From: Synanceia verrucosa
Lineage: Eukaryota > Chordata > Actinopteri > Perciformes > Synanceiidae
DNA: 64,000 nucleotides
Assembly: GCA_029721515.1 (NCBI GenBank)
Contig: CM056555.1
Span: forward strand, 2,322,001-2,386,000
Reading direction: 5' to 3'
Shown here: piece after piece, positions 10,109-22,800 of the stretch
Layout of the letters: each line of letters opens with the position of its first letter
How positions within the stretch are numbered: the stretch's first letter is position 1
Made by a program: the position numbers and the translations under genes
Notes under the pieces: model-generated
The model's input: only the letters and a program-made list of their open reading frames with translations
What the model was told of the DNA's origin: nothing
Databases searched by the model: none

Positions 10109-13100
10109 TCACAAGTCAGGAGGAAACACAAGAGCCTCAGCAGCACATTCTGCATCGTCCTCTTCGTCTTCTTCGGGAATATTCTCGGGCTCCCATGTAA
10201 AGACGTCCGAGGTGTTGTCCGTGAACGAACCAGAGCTGTTCCTGACCATCTCCCAGGGACACAAAGCATCACGTCGGCCCAGGGCCAAGTTCTCTTTAGA
10301 GCCGTCAATATGCTCTGTGCTGATATCGGCTTGAGCCTCTTCTATGTAGAGCGGCCCCTGGTTCTCTGTGACCTCATCTTCGTCACTTTTTGGTATATCG
10401 GTTTTGCTTTCAGGTGAGGTTTGTGGATCCTTAGATTCCCAGGGACAAACATCTCCCCGAGCACTATCCTGTTTTTTAAGAACTTTTGGTTCCTCAGTCT
10501 CCCAAGGACAAACACTTCCCCGAACACTGTCTTGCTTATTGAGAACTTTTGGTTCCTCGGTCTCCCACGGACAAACATCTCCCATAGTGCTATCCTGTTT
10601 TTTAAGAACTTTTGGTTCCTCTGTCTCCCACGGACAAACATCTCCCCGAGCACTATCCTGTTTTTTAAGAACTTGTGGTTCCTCAGTCTCCCAGGGACAA
10701 ACATCTCCCCGAACACTGTCTTGCTTATTGAGAACTTTTGGTTCCTCTGTCTCCCAGGGACAAACATCTCCCCGAGAACTGTCCTGTTTTTTAAGAACTT
10801 TTGGTTCCTCTGTCTCCCAGGGACAAACATCTCCCCGAGAACTGTCCTGTTTTTTAAGAACTTTTGGTTCCTCTGTCTCCCAGGGACAAACGTCTCCCCG
10901 AGAACTGTCCTGTTTTTTAAGAACTTTTGGTTCCCCTGTCTCCCACGGACAAACATCTCCCCGAGGGCTGTCCTGTTTTTTAAGAACTTTTGGTTCCCCA
11001 GTCTCCCAGGGACAAACATCTCCTCGAGAACTATCCTGCTTTTTAAGAACTTTTGGTTCCTCGGTCTCCCAGGGACAAACATCTCCCCGAACACTGTTTT
11101 GCTTATTGAGAACTTTTGGTTCTTCTGTCTCCCATGGACAAACATCTTCCCGAGGGCTGTCCTGTTTTTTAAGAACTTTTGGTTCCTCTGTCTCCCAGGG
11201 GCAAACATCTCCCCGAGGGCTGTCCTGTTTTTTAAGAACTTTTGGTTCCTCAGTCTCCCAGGGACAAACACTTCCATGAGCACTATCCTGCTTTTTAAGA
11301 ACTTTTGGTTCCTCTGTCTCCCACGGACAAACATCTCCCCGGGGGCTATCCTGTTTTTTAAGAACTTTTGGTTCTCCTGTCTCCCATGGACAAATATCCT
11401 CTGGGGAATTTCCTTGTCTTTGCAGCCCATCTGATGCTTTTAGTACTTCAGTTTTAACACCCCCTGCGTCCTCTGCATCCCATGGACAAACATTTGTGCG
11501 AGTTGTGTCTTGCCTCACATGACTCTCTGATGTTTTTGGGGCCTGTGGCTTTCCTGATTCTGGTTCGCCACTATCCCATGGACAAACATATCCCAGCCTT
11601 TCTTGTCCTTGTGATACCATCTTGGTAGTTTCAGGGGCATCAGTTTCCCAGGGACATATGTTTCCTCTTGTGCCATCTTTCCCATCAGTCTTGATCGAAG
11701 CAGCTCTCAAAGGCAAGGCACCTTTTTGTGAATCTCCTGGTTTGTCTTGATGTCCAACCTCCCAGGGACCAGCGCCCACCTTGATAGTCATTTGTGTAGT
11801 TGACGCTGTGTTTGTTGGCTCGGTGTTCCCCTCTTCCCATGGACAAATGTCTCCCATGACTTTAGGAGGATCAGGGAAATCCCATGGACAACTTTCTGCT
11901 GCTTTGGGACCCAAATGCATGGAAGGTAGTTTTGAGTGGTGTCGCTGCTGATTATTTAAACTTTCTTTTGATGTGCTGGGATAGACAGCAGGTTTCATAA
12001 CTTCCTGTCGAAGGGGCACTGACAGCGTTCCCTTGGAGTCCAAGGGATTTAGGTTTTCATATACAACTTCAGCCTTATCCTGAACATCCCAAGGACAAAC
12101 ATTAGCATATTGGGAACATTCTGAAGTCTCCCAGGGACATACATCTGCTGGACGTTTCAAGGACTGTTGCCCAAGTGAATCTCTTGACGTGTTAGTATAA
12201 TAAATAATTGGAATTTCCTGTGTTTGACTACTTCCTCGTCTTCTCACATTAAGTTGCTCTTGAGATTCCCATGGGCATATATTAGATGGTTCAGATACCT
12301 GTGATTCCCAAGGGCAGACATCTGCTTTAATGCTCTGCTGCTTCTTTAGTGCCTCTCCTTCCTGGGAAGTACCAGCTCCTTCCCATGGACATACATCGGT
12401 GTGGGAAATATTGTGGACTGGTGTAATTCGATAACTACCTCTTCTGTGAGTTGAAGGAGTTCTACAGCTGCTGGCAGTTTCCCAAGAACTTATGCTACCA
12501 CGTTTGCTGTTCTGCCTTGATAAAAATACATTTTCATAAGTGCCATCTTTTTGCATGTCTTCCGTGTCCCAAGGGTAGACGGCAGATTTCATAATCACAA
12601 GCCTCCTTGGGCTTCTCTCCGAAGAATCCCCAGAGGAAAGTCTGATGGCGTTCTGCTTCACGAGGCATGGTTTGTCTGCTGTTGTCATGCTTCTTTTCTG
12701 CAGTGACCTCTTCTCCATGCTTGGACGTCTACTGGATGATCCCAGTCTTGGCGTTGTGGAAGCACTTTCCTGACTTTTTTGTGAAACCGAATCCTCTCTA
12801 TTTAAATTTCCCTCTTTACTGGACCTGCTTCCTGCATCGAAGGATCCCATAACTGATTTTACAGAGAGCCACTTGGTGGTGGTCGATCGGAAGGAGAAGA
12901 CTCGTTGATCTTTTGTGACCTGTGGTCTTGGAGTGCCTGGTGCACTGGCCGACACAGGGGACAGTGGTTTGGGAGATTCCTTATCCTCTGAAGGCTTCTT
13001 TTCTACAGGTGGTAAATGATCCCAGGGACAGATGAGCACCTCTGGAGATGGTGGCCCTTTATCCTCAGTATGCTCAGTGTTTGCATAGGTGACATGCTTC

Positions 13101-13804
13101 TGGTTCCTGTCCCCTGATTGTTCTTGTTGCTCAACCTCCCAAGGACAGACCTCTGCCTTGTCAAATGATTCTGACTGGAGCGCGCTCCTGGTCTGGTCAC
13201 TAATGGAAATGCTCTGTCTGGACCTCGTCAGTACTGTGCTGGCTCTGTTGACCTTGGGTATGTTCTCCATAGAATGGGTGGTGGTGGAAGTTAGGCTCCG
13301 GGACTTATGAAGCCTGGTGTGGTCAGGATACAAAAGATTAGTATCAACTGACAGATTCTGGGCGCTGGCTGACTTGCAGACACCTGGTGGAATATCCAAG
13401 GAATCAGTCTCGGATCGCCGGGAAGATCTCTTCACAGCATTGGCCTTTAACATGGAGTCACGCAACGAAGGGTCTCGTTCCCTGATGTAATGATGATCAC
13501 TTTGGGACTTGCGCATGGATGGTGATGGTGACTTCATTGAACTCTTGTAACTGATACTGATGGTATCTGGGGTCCTTCTGAAGGACTCTGACTGATTCAC
13601 ACTGATTCTACTGCGAAAGGATCCGTCTTTGTCCTCGCGGCTACACTGCCGACTCATGCTCTCCGGGATCTCAGCAATGCGCCTAATAATGGATCTCCCC
13701 AATGCACATCTCGAGCTTCGCTTCTTTGACAAATGAGGGTTGTTTGCGGTCATCCTCTTGGTCTTGTGGACTTCTAACTGGGCATATAACTTCTTCAGTT
13801 CGTC
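10109..13804 (-). CDS. gpr179: gpr179 exon 11: cytoplasmic tail with 29 CPWE/CPWD motifs
   Basis: A single 3.7-kb exon encoding 1231 residues. It opens with a conserved, helix-prone RGS-anchoring segment (DELKKLYAQLEVHKTK, NNPHLSKKRSS, IAEIPESMSRQCSRED). After that it is low-complexity and Ser/Pro-rich, with 29 CPW[ED] motifs plus degenerate YPWD and GPWE copies. Motifs 13-27 form the regular 21-residue array annotated separately; the earlier ones are irregularly spaced and diverged. The protein ends EALVFPPDL, stop TGA at 10111-10109. CPWE motifs in this family are implicated in binding G-alpha-o and phosphodiesterase partners. Confidence 0.93.
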   Translation of the reverse strand, partial: DELKKLYAQLEVHKTKRMTANNPHLSKKRSSRCALGRSIIRRIAEIPESMSRQCSREDKDGSFRSRISVNQSESFRRTPDTISISYKSSMKSPSPSMRKSQSDHHYIRERDPSLRDSMLKANAVKRSSRRSETDSLDIPPGVCKSASAQNLSVDTNLLYPDHTRLHKSRSLTSTTTHSMENIPKVNRASTVLTRSRQSISISDQTRSALQSESFDKAEVCPWEVEQQEQSGDRNQKHVTYANTEHTEDKGPPSPEVLICPWDHLPPVEKKPSEDKESPKPLSPVSASAPGTPRPQVTKDQRVFSFRSTTTKWLSVKSVMGSFDAGSRSSKEGNLNREDSVSQKSQESASTTPRLGSSSRRPSMEKRSLQKRSMTTADKPCLVKQNAIRLSSGDSSERSPRRLVIMKSAVYPWDTEDMQKDGTYENVFLSRQNSKRGSISSWETASSCRTPSTHRRGSYRITPVHNISHTDVCPWEGAGTSQEGEALKKQQSIKADVCPWESQVSEPSNICPWESQEQLNVRRRGSSQTQEIPIIYYTNTSRDSLGQQSLKRPADVCPWETSECSQYANVCPWDVQDKAEVVYENLNPLDSKGTLSVPLRQEVMKPAVYPSTSKESLNNQQRHHSKLPSMHLGPKAAESCPWDFPDPPKVMGDICPWEEGNTEPTNTASTTQMTIKVGAGPWEVGHQDKPGDSQKGALPLRAASIKTDGKDGTRGNICPWETDAPETTKMVSQGQERLGYVCPWDSGEPESGKPQAPKTSESHVRQDTTRTNVCPWDAEDAGGVKTEVLKASDGLQRQGNSPEDICPWETGEPKVLKKQDSPRGDVCPWETEEPKVLKKQDSAHGSVCPWETEEPKVLKKQDSPRGDVCPWETEEPKVLKKQDSPREDVCPWETEEPKVLNKQNSVRGDVCPWETEEPKVLKKQDSSRGDVCPWETGEPKVLKKQDSPRGDVCPWETGEPKVLKKQDSSRGDVCPWETEEPKVLKKQDSSRGDVCPWETEEPKVLKKQDSSRGDVCPWETEEPKVLNKQDSVRGDVCPWETEEPQVLKKQDSARGDVCPWETEEPKVLKKQDSTMGDVCPWETEEPKVLNKQDSVRGSVCPWETEEPKVLKKQDSARGDVCPWESKDPQTSPESKTDIPKSDEDEVTENQGPLYIEEAQADISTEHIDGSKENLALGRRDALCPWEMVRNSSGSFTDNTSDVFTWEPENIPEEDEEDDAECAAEALVFPPDL

Positions 13805-16488
13805 CTGGTGCATATGAAGAAGGGAGGGAATGAAGGGATTGAGGAAATGGTTGAGGAGAGGAAAAGATATGGAGAGTAACAAGTCAGAGGAGAGGTAACA
13901 GTTTTCATGTAAGAAGAACATTGTTTAGGATAAGGATAATGGGTGGAGAATGGTTATACTACATACTGCTGCTAGCTGTTAATTTATAATTTAAATTATA
14001 AAACATTTAAGATCTGTTTAGGTGAGTTTAACTCAAATTAAGGGACAGTTATTTTCCTCATTTCAGTGTGACCTTTGGAATTTCTGCCACATCTTGCAAA
14101 TTATGTCTCAATGCAAAGTGATAACATCGGTCAGAGTTTACCCGAAAGTCATCCGGGTCCACCCCACTGTGTTCACTCCAAGCCGAGTGGAAACTGCTGT
14201 TCAGGTATGAGCCGGAGCGCCGAAGGTCCACTTCGTCTTCATACACCTCCGCCGCAATCTCCTCTCTGCCCGGCTTGGACACGTAAAGAAACTGTGGAGC
14301 AAACAAACACTGTATGGACTCATTCACTTACATTTTGGAATATTGGATGCCTAATCAAGAACAAAGAACTACTGACAATAGTGTGATTATAATGAATTTC
14401 TTCTTCTGAAAGAAGGGCAAGGAACATCACTGAAGACTTTTTTTTTAATGGAAAACGATTTTTGCTCTTCTTCTGAGTCCAGCTGGCAGAGTTTGAGTGA
14501 CAGATGGTTCAACTAATCGCCTCAATTTCAAGTAATTTTTTACAAATTTGCCTCAGGGCTTTACAATCTGTACAGCTAGGCCCTTTTCCAAACAATTTCA
14601 AATGACCACTAAAGACAATTTCAGATGAATATTTAGTAACCAGTAATTCACATTATAAACACCGCTGAGTATCTGTGTGACAATTCAGAACAAGAAGCAA
14701 ATATAGCCGAATACTACTGTAGTTTTCAACCTTGTCTTGATGACCTTCTTGTCTACTTCAACTTATTATTCTGGCCTGAAGTCAATTCATTTTGGCACTG
14801 TGAAATTAAAAATGCAGATCACCTTTGGGATGAAGAGCAGAGCGAGTGTCACGGTGATGGTCACATGGGTGTGTGTGAAGGAAAGCAGCAACATCCAATC
14901 AGGATGGAGAGAGGGAAAGGTGAACCTGAAGGACACAGAAAACACATTCGCTGAACAAATACACTGTTGTTCTGCATTTGAGAGGTTCGGGGGAAATGCT
15001 CGCTGTTTACCTGAACAGGTGAAACATGGAGGAGAGGAGCAGCTCGTTGTGGATGGCGATGCCCATGTAGCGAGGCTCGTGGAAGGCCGAGGGGACGGGC
15101 CTGACGGCGTTCCACAGCGAGCTTCCCCAGCACAGGAACAGGAGCTCAGCTGGAGTTGGACGAAAGGAAGTTCAGGTATAAATATTCTTCAATTTAAACA
15201 TGTTTTTATTCATCCAATACCGATGAAACGCTGATGTGCAAACTGTAAAATTCTCGTTTCTTGGGCTGTATTTTTGTAGTTTCATGACTCCACTTTGACC
15301 TACTGGACTTACTGTATTGTGCTCACAGTGTTCCTGAGCTATTACTGATATTTTTTAGGAGCATTCACTTGATTTTAGTCATTTACTCTTCACATGTCAC
15401 CATATATTTCATATCTTTTACTTTCTATCTCGGATTGGTATATGTTGTATAATTGTATTATCATGTGTCTGTGTTTTCCTAAATGTCTGTCACGTATGCC
15501 ACCTCTTGGCCATGTCATCCTTGCAAATGAGAACTGGTTCTAAATTGACCTAAATGGTTAATAAAGGTTAAATAAAATGAATAAATAATCGTCTTCACCT
15601 CTGCTGCCACTCACCCACAGCCATCATGTAGTCCCAGCGGTCCACGTAGCACAGGTTGAACCCCTGGCCATCCGACGTGGAGGTCGTGACGAACACCGGG
15701 ATGTTCCTGTCGCGGTTCTGCAGGACACCGACCGTCCACGCACACAGAAACCAGCTGACTGTCATCAGCATCACTCCCAGAATCCTCAGCAGGTGGAGGC
15801 TGGACATGTAGGGGACTCTCTGGGCCGTTCGCGACAGGAACACCTTCAGCACCCTGCAAGGTAAGAATCCATCAGCTGCTGAAGAGGAAACGTATGTCGA
15901 TGTCTCTGAACATCAGGGAAAACTAACTGTAACTGCAGGTTTGCAGGAGACAACAGCAAACACGCTTCTGGTGAGGATTCAAGTGTTCTAAAAGCATTAA
16001 ATCTTTATCTGTGACATGAATAGAACTTAGTGTGCCATGAAGTTTTCATTTCTATGAAATGGTGATTTTTCTTTCTTTCTGAAAGTTACTTTTATTTTAT
16101 GATAACAGCAGTAGTTCATTATCTTTATAGCAGTTTGTGTTTGGCCAAGATTCAGCCGGGAAATTCATAATACATTGTTTGTTATCGTTCATGTTAAAAG
16201 AGGCAATGCAGCTTTATATGGTACATTTCATGAATTAAGTTTCACTGAAACTCTGTCTGTGAAAAAAAAGTCTGTGAACAAGGCATGTGGTCTTTAAAAA
16301 CAAGAAAAATAAAAACAATCAAATAAGATTAAATTTTTAAAATATTATAACAGAATTTTTTTTTACCAATCCTCTATTATTTTGTTCAGCTGTTATATTT
16401 CTTTTTTCATTACTCTGTTAATATTGTTGTATGGCTGTTCTACATGTTGTGAAAAGCCAATAAAAAAGACAAATGATAAACATCAATA

Positions 16489-16520
<32 letters not shown>

Positions 16521-19500
16521 TTTATAGTATGTACTAAAAAAAGACATATAGTTTTATAGCAAATGAAATTAAACACAATAAATACTGTACAACCAAGTTT
16601 TTAATCTAGATTTGACAGTTGCAAACTGGTTGTTTTTAACCAGTAAAATTGTAGTTGTTGTTCTAAAATCGATCAGGATTTTTTCTGTAAACATATTAAA
16701 ATAAAAAAAAACAAACAAACCCACCTGTACATTTTCAGAGTGACCGTCCCGTAGACGATGGAGAAGCCGAGCATTCGGACCCAGCGCAGCAGAATACACC
16801 TGAAAGTACTCGGCTTGAAGTACATGATGAACACCTGCGGAGACAGAAATACTTCCTGTGAGTCACACTACTGCAGTACCACATGAGTTCTACTGCTATC
16901 ACTGCGGCATTCAAGTACTACAGTCATGTCTATTACATTACTATACAGTAAGTGCCAGTGATAGTAACAGACAAAATACACATTAGAAGTACTGCTACTG
17001 CCATTGCTGGTGCTGAACAAGTATAATTACTACTACTACTAAATGTACAATATAAATATTGTACTTTTCATAAGTGTAAGTACAATATAAATATTGTACT
17101 TTTTACTTCACTTTCACATTTATCTGACAGCTTTAGTTGAATGAATAATATAAAGGTACAGCTGAAATCAAGCTGATTTTTACAAATCAAACAACCAGTT
17201 GATCAATGGAGAAATTAATAATGATAATAATAATAATAATAATCAGCAGATTAATTCATAATGGAAATAATCACTAGTTAATAGTTCAGAATGAGCTGCA
17301 GCAGCAAAATCCTGTTTTTATATTAAAGAGACAGTATGTAATTTTTTAAAGTATTTTATTACCTCAAATCAACGTCTTCATTCATAAATAGATCCTCATT
17401 GGTGTAAAATAACATATGCCAACAATCTGACTTATCCTCCTGGGTGAAGAATCAGTTATCTGTCTTTAAATAGAGCGGGTCGCTCATACGGAGGCTTCCA
17501 TGTCTTTCCAGTCTACAAAAAACTACGAACTGTGGAGAGGGACATAAAGCACTACCTGCTAGTACCAATAGAGCAAAACGCGTTTTCGCGATTCATTCGT
17601 GCAGAAGATGTTATTACCTACCCAGCACTAAACTAAAACCTGCACTGCACTTTTGGTCGTAATGCAAGACCATAGTTAGGGAATAAAAAAGACAATGGGA
17701 CCGGCGAATTTACAAAACAAGGGTAAACATTGGGGTCACCTTTCCCAGGTGGAAAGCACTCATGACTGAGAAAGATTTCCAAAGGGACGCTGAACTTGCC
17801 TGCTTTCTTCTCGACAGGTAAGTCAATGTTACTGTGTAAATTAAAATGTCTCATTGCTTGGTTGTGTAATTCTTTACGTTGGCGGCATAACAGTAGATCA
17901 CGTAAAGCATAAACCTCGTTGGTGGATGGTAACGTTAGCATATGTTTGATTGAGTAAGCTATGGGCATTTCATGCCATTTCCTACTACCTGCTCACACAA
18001 ATGATTCCATGCAGTTTGAAATAACGTATCTCGTCACCCGAATGAAAATCAATGAATTAGTGTTTAAAAACATGTTGTTGTCAACAGCCTCGTGAATATC
18101 GATTTTTGACCCATTCCGCCTTCTGTAGCTCCAACTGTGATGCAATGCACAGTAAAAAAAAAAACAAAAAACGCCTGGCGCTAGACAGCGAATGTAATAT
18201 CAAATTTAACCACTAGATGGGAGAAAAAAATACATAGTGTCCGTTTAATGCATGACAAATAATAATCTAATTATAGAATATATATAATAGAACTAACTGT
18301 CATCTATTATTATATTTTTAATACTTTAAGTACATTTTCCTGATCATGTTTTTACTTTTCAATGCAGGACTTTTACTGCTTATGGTATTTTTTACAGTTA
18401 AGTATTAATATCTTTACTTAAGTAAGGGATCTGAATAATTCATGAAAGTACTACTGTAGTAGCAGTACTAGTGCAGCTGCTACTGCTACTCCTACTACTG
18501 TTAGTAGTGCCTCTGCTGCTGTGATTGTCTGACTGTATACGAACCACACTGAATGGTGAACTGAATGGTTTTTTTTTTACACATTGTGAGTACTTTCAAT
18601 CACATGAATCAACCTGCTCTGAGCTCAGTATGCAGCTGTAATCCAGGAATTAAAGCTCGTTCTGCGGGTCACTCTGGATAAGAGCATCAGAGATGAGCAT
18701 GTGAATGCACATTTCCACTCATAAAGGATGAACACGTATAGAAGCAGTCAACAACCAGACGGAGGCAGGTTTAATCAGCAGAGAGGCACTCAGAGGCAGA
18801 ATGAAGGACAGAGGAATAATCTGATTGGTCGGTTCGTCTCTAGCGCCACCATGAGGTTGTGGTTTATTTCTTTAGCATTGTTTTTAATGTTTGTTTCTTA
18901 CTATAACTTGTTTACAAAGTGAAGTTCCCCCAATGGAGATGAATAAAAAACTAGTACTAGTAGGAGTACTTCTAATGTTTCTTTTGTTGTACAAGTGCAG
19001 TATATTCCACTAGTGGTACTCGTACCACTAGTAATAGTAGCAGTAGTTGTAGCAGTATAGAAAACTAAAGTAACACTACGTACAAGTACTCCTCTCAGCT
19101 CTGCCGTCGTCCTCCACACCAGAACCGCTGATCTGTTTGTAGATGAAACGGACGGCGACGTCTGGCCGAGATGAGAGCGTGACCTTTGACCTTTCATCTA
19201 CTACAGTCAGGCACGTGGCCTGAGATTTACCTTTGAATTTATCCATCAAAACACATCCCAAAATGCCAAAAAGTCACTCCTCTTTGTGCTTTGTTTCTTA
19301 TCACTATATCAAATATTAAATATCACTATTTTGTGCATCCTCAATATACAGTAATCTTTTTGTTTGGCAAGTTTTAACTAAACATTGTCGGCTAAGCTCA
19401 GCTAACACAAAACTTACTTTAACTCCTTTAATTTATTCAAAACAAACGAGAATCCATCACAATATTTATTTACAGAACGTTACAAGTTGTAACTTAACTC

Positions 19501-19846
19501 TGTAGCTGAACGGATCATAGCCTCTATGAGAATCTATTTCTTGTGACATTTAAATAAAAACATGGACATTAATCTGTATAAAAACATGACAACATGATGA
19601 TCGTTTTCACAATCCTCTCTAAATCATCCCACCAGAGCACCATTAAGGGTCGCCATGACGACGTCCCATTAACGAGCTCTGATGTAATTACACATTAAAC
19701 TCAATGAGTGATCAATAACCTGCAGCGGAGCTCAGCAGAAAACACTGACTCCTGAGCGATGAAGAGTCACGGCTGATTTACATTAACGGCTATTTAACTG
19801 GTGAAATGTGAAGATAGATTGATGATCGTTATGAAAACTGTTGACT

Positions 19847-19892
<46 letters not shown>

Positions 19893-22800
19893 TCCATTAT
19901 GGTTTAATCCGTGGTGCTGTGCTGTGATCTGTGAAGAGCTCTAATCTGTGACACTCACCGGGAAGTAGAGGAGCAGAGAGCCAAACAGGATGGTCTCCAG
20001 CAGCAGGAGACCAGAGGCCCGGATCCTCTGAGGGACACCAGAAAGACACCAGTTAGACCAGTTAGAGACCAGTAAGAGAACAGTTAGACCAGTTAGAGAC
20101 CAGTAAGAGAACAGTTAGACCAGTTAGAGACCAGTAAAAGAACAGTTAGACCAGTTAGAGACCAGTAAGAGAACAGTTAGACCAGTTAGGGACCAGTAAG
20201 AGAACAGTTAGACCAGTTAGAGACCAGTAAGAGAACAGTTAGACCAGTTAGGGACCAGTAAGAGAACAGTTAGACCAGTTAGAGACCAGTAAAAGAACAG
20301 TTAGACCAGTTAGAGACCAGTAAGAGAACAGTTAGACCAGTTAGAGACCAGTAAGAGAACAGTTGGACCAGTTAGAGACCAGTAAAAGAACAGTTCGACC
20401 AGTTAGAGACCAGTTAGAGACCAGTAAGAGAACAGTTGGACCAGTTAGAGACCAGTAAGAGAACAGTTAGACCAGTTGGAGACCAGTAAGAGAACAGTTA
20501 GACCAGTTAGAGACCAGTAAGAGAACAGTTACACCAGTTAGAGACCAGTTACACCAGTTAGAGACCAGTTAGATTAGTTAGAGACCAGTTAGACCAGTTA
20601 GAGACCAGTTAGACTGGTTGGGTTAGTTAGAGACCAGTTAGAGACCAGTTAGAGACCAGTTAGAGACTGGTCAGGGACCAGTTAGACCAGTTAGAGACCA
20701 GTTAGACTGGTTGGGTTAGTTAGAGACCAGTTAGAGACCAGTTAGAGACTGGTCAGGGACCAGTTAGACCAGTTAGAGACCAGTTACACCAGTTAGAGAC
20801 CAGTTAGACTGGTTGGGTAAGTTAGAGACCAGTCAGGGACCAGTTAGACCAGTTACACCAGTTAGGGACCAGTTAGATCAGTTAGAGACCAGTTAGACTG
20901 GTTGGGTTAGTTAGAGACTAGTTGGAGACCAGTCAGGGACCAGTTAGACCAGTTAGAGACCAGTTAGACTGGTTGGGTTAGTTAGATCAGTTAGAAACCA
21001 GTTAGATCAGATAGAGACCAGTTAGACTGGTTGGGTTAGTTAGAGACCAGTTAGGTCAGTTAGATAAGTTAAAGACCAGTTACACCAGTTACACCAGTAA
21101 CCAGTAAATTATTTTGTTTTAATTTATGATTTCTTTTAATATCTAATTTCTCTTAATTTCTAATTTCTTTTCATTTAATCCTAGTATTTCTGTTTCGGCG
21201 TTCCAACCACCACATATTGAACCCGCACGTTACAAGAGAAAAAAAATGTTTTTTGTTAAATAATCACAGTGACTCACCCTGTTTCTCCGATGCCTGTAGG
21301 CCACCAGCATGCTGACGAAGATGAGGAGCATGAAGACGCCCTGGACGGCCAGCACGCCGCCCCTGAGGATCCAGGCCTCCTGCACCCAGCAGGGGGTGCC
21401 ATCCTGGCAGCTTTTACAGCCCGGCCAGCACGGCAGACAGATGGGCATGTTCGGGTAACATGTACCGCCGTCACCGCCATCAGTCCCGTTCACGGCGCCG
21501 CCATCTGCATGGACACCTACACAAACCCATGTGAAGGCCTCATAAACATGTGACTGACACACAGCAATGTAACATGGGAACAGGAAAACCATCTTTTAAT
21601 GTCAATAAAATTATCTGCTTTATGATAAATTAATCACGTAGACTCCGTAGAGAGTGTAGAATTCCTGCCTATAACCTCCATGAGCCAGAGTTTGATTTTC
21701 AGTAAAATCTGTGTTTATATTATATCCTGTACTTTTCACAGCACTAGCCGAAGAAGAACATAGTCTGTCCTGTTATTACACCAACAATACAACACAGTCC
21801 AATAAAAGAGACTAAATACAACATTCGTCAAGCAGGAGGCCGTTTGCTTCAAAATCCATACAAAAAAACCTTTCCTTGACACAACTTTCCTTTTATTAGA
21901 TAAATTTTGAAAAATATCTTGCTTACAATACACTAGTAATTAATTAGAATAAATTAGCCCACCACCACAACAAACCAGAGTTTGAGTCCCAGCTGTATCT
22001 GTATGTGAAGATGGTAATCTTGTCCTACCCTGTCCTTTTCCCTGCACTAGCCGAGGAAACACACAATCTGGACACTGAAAATGGTAGAAAATGGGGATAA
22101 AGTCCAAACAAAGCCTCTGAAAGTGGAAATAGTCTAATATTAAGATCAATTGTCTCAACTCAAAACAGTTCACATGATCCTCAGCTAAAAAGTGAGATTT
22201 TTTTGCCAAGTTCACTTAAATTTGCATCATTGCGTCAGAACAAACTGACGTGAAAACTATTAATGCGTTCACTGGCTGTCGCTTACTTTTACATCCAGAC
22301 TTCATTAGGAGTCACATTTCTTATGGATGCAAGTCCAGTATTTTCTGTTCAATTTAGCTCTGGTTTGGTCTCCACCACCTCTTTCACCGTCTAACTGTAT
22401 TTTGTGGTGGTGACGGTCTGAGAAGCTCAAACAAAAAAAACAACAAATTCAAAGATGAACTAAATAAACAATAAAATTGTAGCATCACATCACATCTTTA
22501 CTTTCAAATCTGCAAATCTGAACAACCAGGAGAGTAAAATTCTTGTTAAATTTGGTGAATTTTTCATCACAGCCAACGAATAAATAAACTTTTTCATGGG
22601 TTGGATGTGTTTAAATGGACAGGACACTTATTGACTCACCTGTTTTTTTAGGGACCATCTCTGGGTTGTAGTAACCTTCTTTACAGCGGCAGCAGTACTG
22701 ACCCAGTCGAAAACCCCGGCCTGGAGTCGGTACGCACTGAAAGAAAAACAAAGATTGTTCAGATTAGTATTTTTTGTTCTCATATGAAGTGTTTCAGATT

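Noticed and set aside
10342..11434. Long open frames (303, 337 and 362 codons) on both strands over the gpr179 repeat
   Set aside because: They arise because a 63-bp repeat with no stop in these frames keeps them open for all 15 units. Only the frame continuing into the unique receptor sequence matches a known protein.
13805..13921. Extension of the last gpr179 exon upstream to an ATG at 13921
   Set aside because: CACCAG at 13810-13805 is a proper acceptor and the DELKKLYAQ block begins right after it; the upstream residues are intron.
17633..17968. 111-codon minus-strand frame with ordinary amino-acid composition
   Set aside because: It lies wholly inside an inverted-end mobile element and I recognise no domain. 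It is kept only as a note on the element.
20040..21108. CRISPR-like array
   Set aside because: Units are contiguous and degenerate, with no spacers, in a vertebrate intron: a minisatellite.
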